Assembly (NCBI RefSeq): GCF_017874595.1
Contig: NZ_JAGILA010000009.1
Coordinates: forward strand, 176,808 to 240,807
DNA length: 64,000 bases
Origin: Sinorhizobium kostiense
GTDB lineage: Bacteria > Pseudomonadota > Alphaproteobacteria > Rhizobiales > Rhizobiaceae
Direction of reading: 5' to 3'
Under the pieces are notes generated by a model. It made no database searches and was not told the DNA's origin. It saw nothing but the letters and a program-made list of their open reading frames with translations. How positions within the stretch are numbered: the stretch's first letter is position 1; each line of letters opens with the position of its first letter. The translations under genes were made by a program, and so were the position numbers. Positions 34,472 through 44,001 of the stretch are shown piece after piece.

Positions 34472-34842
34472 TTTGTTTTTGCTCCCTACATCCGGCGAAA
34501 GGTCGAACTGCGGGGATTGCGCCAACAGGAGCCGACCTCAAGCCTCCAATGCGCCGACGTGTCGAAAAACTCCACGAAACGACAGTCCGTGCAACTTCCG
34601 CTGAAATGGAAATTCTCGAAGGCGCCCTGCGAAATTGATTTACGCTATAGGAGAGCGCCGCGATGTTACGCAAAACTAATTCAATGGGCGGGTTTCGAAG
34701 GTCCCCGCAAAGAGTTTCTCAACACCATCCGCCAAGAGCAGTCGATCTCAGGATCTATTCTGACCCTCCCACGAGTATGATGCGGTGCCGCCTCTCTTTT
34801 CATTCCCAATCTCGATCAGCGATAAGTCGTTGGTCAGGGTAG
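34472..34842. other. non-coding stretch, nothing firm
   Basis: One possible start (ATG 34662 after TAGGAGAG) leads to 48 codons of Arg/Ser-rich text with no family resemblance; I do not call it. The stretch is more AT-rich than the genes around it and separates the LysR gene from the convergent ribB gene. Confidence 0.4.
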
Positions 34843-35460
34843 TTACGCGGCCTTTTGAAGGCTCACGTAGCTGATCAGGTCTTCGATGGTCACGAGCAGC
34901 AGATTGTGCTTCTCCGCGAACCGGACCAGATCGGGCAAACGCGACATTGTACCGTCGTCATTTGCGACCTCACAGATGACACCAGAAGGCTTCAGTCCCG
35001 CAAGTCGTGCAAGTTCTACAGCCGCCTCGGTGTGCCCAGGACGCGCGACAACACCCCTGGGGTGAGCACGCAGCGGAAAAATATGTCCTGGACGCGCGAA
35101 GTCTTCAGGACGGGATTTTTCGTTCAGGAGAGCTTGAACGGTGGCAGCGCGGTCGGCTGCGGAGATGCCAGTCGTTGTGCCAGGGATGTAATCGACCGAA
35201 ACCGTAAAAGCAGTCTTCAGCGAGTCTGTGTTGTTGCTGACCATCAGAGGGATATCCAAAGCATCCAACTGTTCACCCTCCATGGCCACACAGACAAGTC
35301 CACGAGCGTGGTTCATCATGAAGGCGATATGCTGGGGTGTGACGGCCTGCGAAGCGACAACGATGTCGCCTTCGTTCTCGCGATCCTGATCATCAACCAC
35401 GACGACCATTTCACCTCGGACGATTGCCTGAACTGCATCTTCAATTTTCGCAAAGGTCAT
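34843..35460 (-). CDS. ribB: 3,4-dihydroxy-2-butanone 4-phosphate synthase
   Basis: ATG 35460 has AAAGG upstream and excludes a longer frame. The 205-residue protein carries the RibB hallmarks: VVDDQDRENEGDIVVA for substrate and metal, FMMNHARGLVCVA, DRAATVQALL, FPLRAHPRGVV and GHTEAAVELARLAG. It makes the four-carbon unit of riboflavin from ribulose 5-phosphate. No GTP cyclohydrolase II domain is fused. The FMN riboswitch upstream shows control by flavin level. It stands alone, as second ribB copies do in rhizobia. Confidence 0.92.
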   Translation of the reverse strand: MTFAKIEDAVQAIVRGEMVVVVDDQDRENEGDIVVASQAVTPQHIAFMMNHARGLVCVAMEGEQLDALDIPLMVSNNTDSLKTAFTVSVDYIPGTTTGISAADRAATVQALLNEKSRPEDFARPGHIFPLRAHPRGVVARPGHTEAAVELARLAGLKPSGVICEVANDDGTMSRLPDLVRFAEKHNLLLVTIEDLISYVSLQKAA

Positions 35461-35582
35461 TCTTCTGCCTTTCAAGGGTATGCCGCTTTCGCGGCACTGG
35501 TCAGCGCATTCGGAAATGCGCCCAATTTTCCCTTGGGCGAACAAGTGACACTGCCCCCATAACGGGGGCACCAGCCACGTTG

Positions 35583-35720
35583 TCCTCTTCCATCCGGACT
35601 ATACCGTCGGCCCCGGCATCTCACCGGGTCTGCTGACCCTTCGTCTAGCGACGAAAGCGCTCGCGGGCTCCAGGAACTTCCTGATACCGCCGGTGGGGAA
35701 TTTCGCCCCGCCCTGAGAAC
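35583..35720 (-). ncRNA. FMN riboswitch (RFN element)
   Basis: On the minus strand the element starts TTCTCAGGGCGGGG, then AAATTCCCCACCGGCGGTA, CCCGCGAGCG, GGTCAGCAGACC, CCGGTGAGA, and ends GACGGTATAGTCCGGATGG then AAGAGG. These are the conserved junction blocks of the FMN riboswitch in the correct order. It ends about 122 bases before the ribB start, leaving room for an expression platform. Binding of FMN should reduce ribB expression. Confidence 0.95.
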
Positions 35721-35826
35721 AAGTCGAAAATAGGCGCGACGCGCATGGAATTTCAAGAATGAATCCGCCAACAATTATCCGGAATGCGCAAAAGCATCCC
35801 GGATAGGTCTAAAACTCACGACATGA

Positions 35827-35905
35827 TCAGTCCGCGTCGACATTTATGGTCTGACCGGTGATGTAGGCGGCGTTCATTTGCTTGGCGGAAATCGAAACCA
35901 TTGCG
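35827..35905 (-). pseudogene. C-terminal fragment of an SDR gene
   Basis: The frame reads AMVSISAKQMNAAYITGQTI followed by NVDAD and a stop. AAYITGQTINVD is the usual end of SDR proteins and matches the tail of the intact SDR at 45004-45789 (NDAAYITGQTINVDGG). Everything before it is missing. It lies 170 bp from the next intact SDR gene. The rest of 35721-36073 holds no other gene. Confidence 0.55.
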
Positions 35906-36073
35906 TCGTTCTCGGCCGCCTATCCCGGATGCCGATAGATGGCTTACACAATCGACTGACCGGTGGCGGCCCAGTCCTTGTGAACCGCTCAAGGCCCTTG
36001 TCCGTCAGTACGTTACGCAAATGATGGCCATTCATTTGCCAGTTTCCCGCAACCAGCTTCCTGCGCATTGGGA

Positions 36074-36862
<789 letters not shown>

Positions 36863-36879
36863 AAACATTCTTCCCCTGT

Positions 36880-38367
36880 TCAGATCGTCGCCAGTTCCAT
36901 GACGGAGACGTCGTTTGCGTCCTCACGGTTCAGGATGCCCGCCTGCTTTCCCTTGGCCATGACCATGACACGGCTGGATACACCGAGTACCTCCTCGAGG
37001 TCCGAACTGACCACGATCACGGCGACGCCCTGCCGGGCGAGGTCCATGATGAGATTATAGATCGATGATCGGGCGCCCACATCGATGCCGCGCGTCGGCT
37101 CGTCCAGCACGACGACCTGGGGCTTGCGGGCCAGCCACTTGGCAAGCACCACCTTTTGCTGGTTGCCCCCGGAAAGCTCGCCCGCATTCTGGCCGCCGCG
37201 GCCCTTGACGCCGAACCTTCTGATGTAGCCCTCGGCGAACTGTTGGATGCGGCGCGAGGAGAGCCAACCGCTGGGCGCGATCTCGCCGAGATTGGCGTAG
37301 CCGATATTCTCCGCAATCGAATGATCGAGCACCACTCCCTGAAGCTTGCGGTCCTCCGGCACGAGAACGATGCCATTGCGGATCGCGTCGATCGGGGAGC
37401 GAGGCGTAATGGCCTTGCCGCGCAGGAGCACTTCCCCGCCGGAAATGGGATCGGCGCCGGTGATGGCGCGAACCAATTCGGTGCGCCCGGCGCCCATGAG
37501 GCCGGCAATGCCGAAGACCTCTCCCTTGCGTACGAAAAAGTTGATGTCGCGAAAAGCGTTGGAGGGGGAGGAAAGACTCCGCACCTCCAGCGTCACCTCA
37601 TCCGTGGGTGTCGGAAGCGCCGGGAACATGCGCTCCAGGGAGCGGCCAACCATCGCCTCGACAATGGTGCGGATCGGCACGTCGCCGCTGTCGAACTCCT
37701 GCACCTTGGCGCCGTCACGCATGACGACGATACGGTCAGCAATTTGACGGATTTCCTCGAGGCGGTGTGAAATGTAGATGATGCCGACCGCATCCGCCCT
37801 CAGCCGCTCGATCTGCTGGAAGAGAAGCTGAGTCTCTTCGCCACCGAGCGCGGCGGTCGGTTCGTCCAGGATGAGGAGGCGGGCATTGAGCGTCAGCGCC
37901 TTGGCGATTTCGATAAGCTGCTGCTTGCCGGTCGAAAGCCCTTCGACGAGGCGATCGGGCGAGATATCGAGGCCGAGCCGGTGAAGGCCGCTGCGTGCCC
38001 GATCCTCCATCGCCTTGCGGTCGATCCGGCCCGCCTTCATCGGGTAGCGGCCGACGAACACGTTCTCCGCAATGGAAAGTTTCGGAAGCAGTTTCAGTTC
38101 CTGATGGATCATGCCCACCCCTTCGTCCATCGCGGCGCGGGGATCGGCGGGAGTGTAGCTCTTGCCGAACCAGGTCATTTCTCCTGCCGAGGGCTGAACG
38201 GTGCCGGAAATGATATTCGACAGGGTCGATTTTCCGGCACCGTTTTCACCGAGCAGCGCCACGACTTCTCCCGGATAGATGTCGAGATCGACACCGTGAA
38301 GAACCTTGATCGGGCCGTAGGCCTTCTGGACTCCACGGAGCGACAGGATGGGAGAGCGGGTCGTCAT
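36880..38367 (-). CDS. sugar ABC transporter ATPase (RbsA type, two domains)
   Basis: The 495-residue protein carries two ATPase domains. The first has Walker A GENGAGKST, signature LSTGKQQ and Walker B LLILDEPTAAL; the second has signature LSGGNQQKV and VVVLDEPTRGIDVGAR, with a degenerate Walker A (GLMGAGRTE). This is the layout of ribose-type importers. It would power uptake together with the binding protein and permease upstream. AAAGG precedes the ATG. The stop is 18 bp from the SDR start, so the genes are co-transcribed. Confidence 0.9.
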   Translation of the reverse strand: MTTRSPILSLRGVQKAYGPIKVLHGVDLDIYPGEVVALLGENGAGKSTLSNIISGTVQPSAGEMTWFGKSYTPADPRAAMDEGVGMIHQELKLLPKLSIAENVFVGRYPMKAGRIDRKAMEDRARSGLHRLGLDISPDRLVEGLSTGKQQLIEIAKALTLNARLLILDEPTAALGGEETQLLFQQIERLRADAVGIIYISHRLEEIRQIADRIVVMRDGAKVQEFDSGDVPIRTIVEAMVGRSLERMFPALPTPTDEVTLEVRSLSSPSNAFRDINFFVRKGEVFGIAGLMGAGRTELVRAITGADPISGGEVLLRGKAITPRSPIDAIRNGIVLVPEDRKLQGVVLDHSIAENIGYANLGEIAPSGWLSSRRIQQFAEGYIRRFGVKGRGGQNAGELSGGNQQKVVLAKWLARKPQVVVLDEPTRGIDVGARSSIYNLIMDLARQGVAVIVVSSDLEEVLGVSSRVMVMAKGKQAGILNREDANDVSVMELATI

Positions 38368-38398
38368 GGCGCTGCTGCCTTTCGGGTCTGAATCCGGG

Positions 38399-39331
38399 TT
38401 ACGGATGGCTCTTCACGAATTCCGGCGCGTTCTCACAGGTCGTCAGAACGGCGTTCGGCGTCTGGCGCTCCTCGACCTTCTGGCCGGCGGCGACGGCAAG
38501 CGCGGATTCGACCGCGAGGACGCCCATCTTCTGCGTGCTCTGGGTCGCGGTGGCGATGAACGGACCCTTGCACTTGGCGAGATATTCGAGAGCCGAGACG
38601 TCGCCGTCATAACCGCCGATGATTACCTTGTCAGAGAGGTTGGCGACGTCGACGGCTTTGGCCGCACCCATGGCGAGACCGTCGGCCTGACCGAAGATGA
38701 TCGTGATGTCCGGATTGGCCTGCAGCATGTTCTGCGCGATCGAGAAGCCCTCGTCCGCCGACCACATGTTGCTCCACTGCTGGGCTACAAGCTCGACGCC
38801 CTTGTTCTCGTCGATTGCGCGCTTGCAACCGGCGAAGCGGTCGACTTCCGGGGTCGTGCCCTTCTGGCCATGGATGATCGCCATCTTGCCGGAACCGCCG
38901 GCCTTCTCGATGATGTACTTGCAGACGGCATAGGCGGATTCGACGCTCTCGCCGGCAATGAAGGTATCACCCGGCGCGCCTTCCGGAACGCGGTCGACGT
39001 TGATCACCGGAATGCCAGCCTCGCGGGCAATGCGGGTCGGCACGGCAGCGGCAGCGGCGCCGGCCGGGATGTAGATGAATGCGTTGATGTCCTGGGTCAT
39101 CAGGTCCTGCACCTGGCTGACCTGGGTGTTCGTGTCGTTCTTCGCGTCGACGACGACTACATCAATGCCCTTTTCCTTGGCATGCTTTTCGACGCCGAGC
39201 TTGATCTGGTTGAAGAAGTCGGCCTGGAGGTTCGGAACGGCAAGACCGATCTTCTTTACCTCCGCAGCGGCGGCTGGAGACGCAAGCACCACAGCCGCGG
39301 TTGCTGCCGTCAGTAGTTTGGACAACTTCAT
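38399..39331 (-). CDS. periplasmic sugar-binding protein (ribose-type ABC)
   Basis: GGAGGAG precedes ATG 39331. The 310-residue protein has a signal peptide (LLTAATAAVVLASPAAAAEV) and the type I periplasmic fold: KKIGLAVPNLQADFFNQIKL, VVVDAKNDTNTQVSQVQDLM, INVDRVPEG and GYDGDVSALEYL. It belongs to the RbsB/xylose-type group. It would capture the substrate and deliver it to the permease. The Asp/Asn ligand positions suggest a pentose-like sugar or polyol, but the ligand is not predictable. Confidence 0.88.
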   Translation of the reverse strand: MKLSKLLTAATAAVVLASPAAAAEVKKIGLAVPNLQADFFNQIKLGVEKHAKEKGIDVVVVDAKNDTNTQVSQVQDLMTQDINAFIYIPAGAAAAAVPTRIAREAGIPVINVDRVPEGAPGDTFIAGESVESAYAVCKYIIEKAGGSGKMAIIHGQKGTTPEVDRFAGCKRAIDENKGVELVAQQWSNMWSADEGFSIAQNMLQANPDITIIFGQADGLAMGAAKAVDVANLSDKVIIGGYDGDVSALEYLAKCKGPFIATATQSTQKMGVLAVESALAVAAGQKVEERQTPNAVLTTCENAPEFVKSHP

Positions 39332-39461
39332 AGTTTCTCCTCCGAGTTGTTTGGTGGCTTCCTGTCCTGGCAGAAGGGACCACCTACCCTTTTTGTCGGC
39401 CCGCACCATTGCTGGCCGTTTTTCGAAGCCCAGCCGCGCGCGCAGGCGGGGCGAGTAATCG

Positions 39462-40435
39462 CTACTTCCGTTTGCGGTAGGTCTCGGCGGTCACGGCAAG
39501 CACGATGACGCCACCGATAATTACTTGCTGCATGAACGGGGAAACGCTGAGCAGGTTGAGACCATTGCGCAAAACGCCGATGATCAGCACGCCAATGATG
39601 GTGCCGCCGATGCCCCCAGTGCCGCCGGAGAGAGAGGTGCCTCCGATGACAACCGCCGCGATGGCGTCGAGTTCATAGGAGACGCCCGAAGACGGTTGCA
39701 CCGAGTCGAGGCGTGCCGCGAGCACCATGCCGGAAAGACCGGCGAGCAAGCTCGACACGACATAGACGAGCACGGTTGCACGGTTCACATTAATGCCCGC
39801 GAGTCGAGCAACTTCGGCGTTGCCGCCGATCGCATAAAGCGAGCGCCGCCATGGCGGTAGCGGAGATAGAGCAATCCGACGATAAAGACCACCAGCATCA
39901 CGGCTACAGTCAGCGTCAGGAAGCCGCCAAAACGGACGATCGCCATTGTATTAAACCAGGCGGGAAAGCCGATGAGCTGCTGTCCGTCGGTGATCATGTT
40001 TGCAAGGCCGCGCGCAATCGACATCATCGCAAGCGTCGCGATAAATGCCGGCACGTTGAAGCGCGTTATGAGCAGCCCCGCGACAAGGCCGTTAAGTGAG
40101 GCAACCAGCAGCGCGAGTGGGATGGCCAACCACATCGGCACGCCGGCCATAATGTTCAGATAACCAAGCACCATCATCGCCAGCGCCATGACGGAGCCGA
40201 CCGCAAGATCGATCCCGCCGATCAGGATGACCAATGTCATGCCTACGGCCATGACGCCAAGCACCGTGATCTGATCGAGCACATTGAGGAAGTTCCGGAC
40301 CGACAGGAACTTGTCACTTGCGAAGGTCAGGAAGACGCACAGGGCGATGAGACCAATCAAGGGTCCGGTTGCACCCCGCAACGAGGGCAGCATTCTTCGG
40401 CCGACCACATCGTGTGTTTTGACTAGCGCCGCCAT
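39462..40435 (-). pseudogene. sugar ABC permease (RbsC type), frameshifted
   Basis: Two frames share one protein. The first (from ATG 40435, GGAGAG upstream) gives AALVKTHDVVGRRMLPSLRG and eight spans up to VGLLYLRYR; the second resumes at WRRSLYAIGGNAEVARLAGI and ends VLAVTAETYRKRK. One missing base at about 39849-39857 explains the break. The corrected length (about 324 residues) is normal for RbsC. As read, the last third is lost and transport should fail. It is the first gene of the minus-strand uptake operon. Confidence 0.75.
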
Positions 40436-40649
40436 AAGCTCTCCTTCTCCAGCTACCTGCAGGCTCCTCCCGCTGAAGCTAGCATAAATATTCAGCCTCG
40501 TTTGCAAATTCATACATTAGCATTAATCGGCGTGTCAACGCATATTCGCGGACCCACGGAAGCCGCCCTCGCGTGAGGATTGACGCTTGACAATGCCGCT
40601 CAATCTGCAAACATATTTACTAACGCATAAATATTCATTGAGAGGTAAC
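40436..40649. promoter_or_regulatory. divergent promoter region with repeated operator-like sites
   Basis: GCATAAATATTCA occurs at 40482-40494 and again, same orientation, at 40625-40637. TGCAAAC-type words (TTTGCAAA at about 40500, CTGCAAAC at about 40607) lie near each copy. The stretch is far richer in A and T than its neighbours. One copy lies close to the permease start, the other just before the transketolase ribosome site (GAGAGG). The SorC-type regulator encoded downstream is the likely binder; this is inference. Confidence 0.55.
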
Positions 40650-41459
40650 ATGCAGCCGAACGATCTCGATCGGATCGCACGACAGATACGCCTTCGCGAT
40701 CTGCAGGCGGTTTTCGAAGCCGGCGCCGGCCATATCGGCGGCGAAATGTCCGCCATCGACATTCTGACGGCGCTCTATTTCCGCGTGCTGCGCATCTGGC
40801 CTGACCAGCCGAAGCATCCGGAGCGTGACCGTTTCGTGCTGTCCAAGGGCCACGTGGCGCTGGCGCTCTATGTGACGCTCGCCAAGCGTGGCTTCATACC
40901 GGAAGAAGAAGTCGGCACATTCCTCAAGCCACATTCCCGCCTGAACGGGCACCCCAACTGCAACAAGGTTCCGGGCGTCGAGACCAACACAGGGCCGCTC
41001 GGGCACGGCCTGCCAGTTGCAGTCGGCATGGCGAAGGCCGCCAAGCTGACCGGCGCGAATTACCGCACCTATGTCATGACCGGCGACGGCGAGATGCAGG
41101 AAGGATCGAACTGGGAGGCGATCGCATCGGCCGCGCAGTTCGGCCTCGACAACCTGACCCTGATCATCGACCACAACCGCTTCCAGCAGGGCGCGGCGCT
41201 GAAGGACACCAACAACCTTGCTCCCTTCCCCGCCAAGCTCGAAGCCTTCGGCTGGGATGTCACCGAGATCAACGGCAACGCCATGGACGAGATCGTGCCC
41301 GCGCTGGAGCACCGCGGCGAACGCCCGCACTGCATCGTCGCCCATACCAATAAGGGCCACGGCATTTCCTTCATGCAGGACAAGGTCGACTGGCACCACA
41401 AGGTGCCCAATGCGGAACAATTCGAAATAGCCGTGGCTGAGCTTTCGGAGGCCCTGTGA
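40650..41459 (+). CDS. transketolase-like protein, N-terminal (ThDP) subunit
   Basis: GAGAGG lies four bases before ATG 40650, so a longer frame from 40587 is rejected. The 269-residue protein is the thiamine-diphosphate half of a transketolase: SKGHVALALYV, GPLGHGLPVAVG, and GDGEMQEGSNWEA at 145-157. It needs the next protein for activity. Such split transketolases occur in pathways such as apulose degradation, where the pair transfers a two-carbon unit. The stop overlaps the next start by one base. Confidence 0.88.
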   Translation: MQPNDLDRIARQIRLRDLQAVFEAGAGHIGGEMSAIDILTALYFRVLRIWPDQPKHPERDRFVLSKGHVALALYVTLAKRGFIPEEEVGTFLKPHSRLNGHPNCNKVPGVETNTGPLGHGLPVAVGMAKAAKLTGANYRTYVMTGDGEMQEGSNWEAIASAAQFGLDNLTLIIDHNRFQQGAALKDTNNLAPFPAKLEAFGWDVTEINGNAMDEIVPALEHRGERPHCIVAHTNKGHGISFMQDKVDWHHKVPNAEQFEIAVAELSEAL

Positions 41460-42427
41460 TGAAGGACGTGATAACCTCCCCCAAGCTGCACGATTGCCGC
41501 GACGCCTTCGTTGCGGTGCTGGAGCGCCTCGGCGCGGACAACCCCAGGATCGTCGCTGTCTGCAACGACTCCGTCGGCTCGTCCAAGCTCGGCGGCTTCA
41601 AGTCCAAATGGCCGGAGCGGCTGGTCAATGTCGGCATCGCCGAACAGAACATGGTGGGCGTCGGCGCGGGCCTTGCCAATGGCGGGCTGCTGCCCTTCGT
41701 CTGCGGCGCCGCCTGCTTCATGACCGGCCGCTCCCTGGAGCAGATCAAGGCCGACATCGCCTATTCCAACGCAAACGTAAAGCTCATCGGCATTTCTTCC
41801 GGCATGGCCTATGGCGAACTCGGTCCGACGCACCATTCCATCGAGGATTTTGCCTGGACCCGCGTGCTGCCGAATCTGCCCGTGATTGCGCCCTGTGATT
41901 CGATCGAAACGGCCGCGGCCGTGGAATGGGCGGCTCATTACGAGGGTCCGGTCTTCCTTCGCCTGTCGCGCGTCGGCGTCCCGGATCTCCTTCCGCCGGA
42001 CCACAAATTCGAGTTGGGCAAAGCCAACCTGCTACGCGACGGCGGCGACATCACCCTTGTCGCCAACGGCACACTGACCCACCGCATGCTCAAGGCGGCC
42101 GATATCTTGGCCGAACAGGGAATCGAGGCGCGAGTCCTCAACATCGCGACGGTCCGGCCGATTGATGTCGAGGCGGTGGTGGATGCCGCCCGCGAAACCG
42201 GCGCCATCCTGACGGCCGAAGAACATTCCACCTTTGGCGGGCTTGGCTCGGCAATTGCTGAACTCGTGGTGGCCGAAGCGCCAGTGCCGATGAAGATCCT
42301 CGGGGTTCCGGGCATCTTTGCCCCCACCGGTTCGGCCGAGTTCCTGCTTGACGAATTCGGCATGTCCCCCGCCGCCATCGCCGAGGCGGCCGTCGCATTG
42401 ATTGCACGCAAATCTTCCCGCGCATGA
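41459..42427 (+). CDS. transketolase-like protein, C-terminal subunit
   Basis: GGAGG lies seven bases before ATG 41459 (a GTG at 41456 is in frame). The 322-residue protein holds the pyrimidine-binding half (VNVGIAEQNMVGVGAGLANG, with the catalytic Glu) and the C-terminal domain (ILTAEEHSTFGGLGSAIAEL). With the preceding protein it makes a full enzyme. TGATG coupling fits one-to-one production. The dedicated pair suggests a ketose phosphate that the housekeeping transketolase handles poorly; this is inference. Confidence 0.88.
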   Translation: MKDVITSPKLHDCRDAFVAVLERLGADNPRIVAVCNDSVGSSKLGGFKSKWPERLVNVGIAEQNMVGVGAGLANGGLLPFVCGAACFMTGRSLEQIKADIAYSNANVKLIGISSGMAYGELGPTHHSIEDFAWTRVLPNLPVIAPCDSIETAAAVEWAAHYEGPVFLRLSRVGVPDLLPPDHKFELGKANLLRDGGDITLVANGTLTHRMLKAADILAEQGIEARVLNIATVRPIDVEAVVDAARETGAILTAEEHSTFGGLGSAIAELVVAEAPVPMKILGVPGIFAPTGSAEFLLDEFGMSPAAIAEAAVALIARKSSRA

Positions 42428-42451
42428 TTGTGCCGGTTTAGATTTCGTGCC

Positions 42452-42482
42452 GGGCGCGGCAACCCTCCCTGTAGCCGCGCCC
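42452..42482 (+). other. 9-bp hairpin between transketolase and kinase genes
   Basis: GGGCGCGGC and GCCGCGCCC pair around 13 bases, just before the kinase ribosome site. Without a T-tract it probably tunes or protects the transcript rather than ending it. Confidence 0.45.
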
Positions 42483-42507
42483 CCAACTTCTGCCTGCCGG
42501 AGCCACC

Positions 42508-43977
42508 ATGACAACCGCCATCCTCGCCATCGACCAGGGCACCACGAATTCCAAGGCCGTGCTCGTTTCCACGAGCGGGGAAATCCTGTCACGCGGCACC
42601 TCTCCTGTTGGCATCGAACATCCCCAGCCCGGCTGGGTCGAACAGAGTCCGCTGCGCATTTGGGAATCGGTGCAGGAGGCGATCGCCGCCTGCCTGCAAG
42701 CAGGCCCCGTTGTGGACGTCGTCGGCATTGCAATCTCCAATCAGCGCGAATCCGTGACGGTGTGGGATGTCGCCACGGGAGAACCGCTCGGTCCGGTGGT
42801 AAGCTGGCAGTGCCGCCGTAGCGCTCCGGCATGCGCCGAACTGATCGCGGCGGGTCATGGCGCCCGTGTTCAGGCGCTTACCGGACTTCCCATCGACCCG
42901 ATGTTCCCAGGCCCGAAGATGAAGTGGTTGCTCGACCGCGCGCCCGCCGGTCACAGGGTCCGGCTCGGAACGATCGACGCTTGGCTGATCCATTGCTTCA
43001 CGGACGGCGCGGTTCATGCATGCGATGCCGCCAACGCCGCCCGCAGCCAACTCTACGACCTCAACGGACAGGTCTGGAGTGAAGAACTGTGCGGCCTTTT
43101 CGGTGTGCCGAAATCCGCCCTGCCGGAGGTACGCGACAGCGCCGCGCGTTTTGGAACTACCAAGAACGTGCCGGGCCTCCGGGATGGTATTCCCATCGCC
43201 TCCGCCATCGGCGACAGCCATGCCGCCCTCTTCGGCCACGGGGCGTTCAATCCCGGCGATGGCAAGGTGACCTTTGGCACCGGCTCTTCGATCATGACGA
43301 CCCTGCCCCGCTTCATCGCCCCAAAGCGGGGCATTACCACGACGATCGCGTGGTCGATCGCCGGAAAACCAACCTATGCGTTCGAGGGCAACATTCTCGT
43401 CTCGGCCGCCGCCCTGCCCTGGGTGGCCGAGATGCTGGGCCTTCCGGATATACAGGCGCTCACCGATCTCGCCGCAACCGCTGAGCCTGGCGGGCCGGGC
43501 TTCGTGCCGGCCTTCGTCGGCCTCGGTGCGCCCTACTGGTATGCTGATGCACGAGCACTGTTTTCCGGCATCACCTTCAACACGACCCGCGCCCAGATGG
43601 CCCGAGCGGTAACGGATTCCATGGCCTTTCAGGTCCATGACGTCTTCAAGGCGATGTCCGATCAGTCGCCGACGCCGCTCGGCCGCCTCTATGTCGACGG
43701 CGGGCCAAGTCAGAACACTTTCCTCATGCAATGCGTGGCCGACACGCTGAACCACGTCATCATCCAATGCGACGCGCCCGAGGCCTCCGCCCTGGGCGCA
43801 GCGTACCTCGCCGGCCTTTCGCTGGGTATCTGGTCCGATCTGGCCAAGATCGCGGCCCTGCGCCGCGGCGGTAATCCCATCGCGCCGCGTGCTTGCGATG
43901 CTGCAGATCGCCTTCGGGTTTGGCAGGACGCGATCTACCGCTCGACCGTTCGGGGTTCTTCAACTATGAGTGAATAA
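42508..43977 (+). CDS. FGGY-family carbohydrate kinase
   Basis: The 489-residue protein begins TTAILAIDQGTTNSKAVLVS, the phosphate-binding start of glycerol/xylulose kinases, and has SNQRESVTVWD, VTFGTGSSIMTT and YVDGGPSQNTFLMQCVADTL. Both FGGY halves are complete. It would phosphorylate a ketose or polyol with ATP. Glycerol kinase is the nearest feel, but its position after a split transketolase and before SorC suggests a ketose such as apulose or erythrulose. GGAG precedes the ATG by five bases. Confidence 0.87.
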   Translation: MTTAILAIDQGTTNSKAVLVSTSGEILSRGTSPVGIEHPQPGWVEQSPLRIWESVQEAIAACLQAGPVVDVVGIAISNQRESVTVWDVATGEPLGPVVSWQCRRSAPACAELIAAGHGARVQALTGLPIDPMFPGPKMKWLLDRAPAGHRVRLGTIDAWLIHCFTDGAVHACDAANAARSQLYDLNGQVWSEELCGLFGVPKSALPEVRDSAARFGTTKNVPGLRDGIPIASAIGDSHAALFGHGAFNPGDGKVTFGTGSSIMTTLPRFIAPKRGITTTIAWSIAGKPTYAFEGNILVSAAALPWVAEMLGLPDIQALTDLAATAEPGGPGFVPAFVGLGAPYWYADARALFSGITFNTTRAQMARAVTDSMAFQVHDVFKAMSDQSPTPLGRLYVDGGPSQNTFLMQCVADTLNHVIIQCDAPEASALGAAYLAGLSLGIWSDLAKIAALRRGGNPIAPRACDAADRLRVWQDAIYRSTVRGSSTMSE

Positions 43978-44001
43978 AAATTCACCCCCCCGGAGGACCA
44001 C

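Noticed and set aside
34662..34810. 48-codon plus-strand frame after TAGGAGAG
   Set aside because: A fair ribosome site, but low-complexity Arg/Ser/Pro text and an over-long spacer; not convincing.
42589..43767. 392-codon minus-strand frame across the kinase gene
   Set aside because: Antisense shadow of a complete FGGY kinase.
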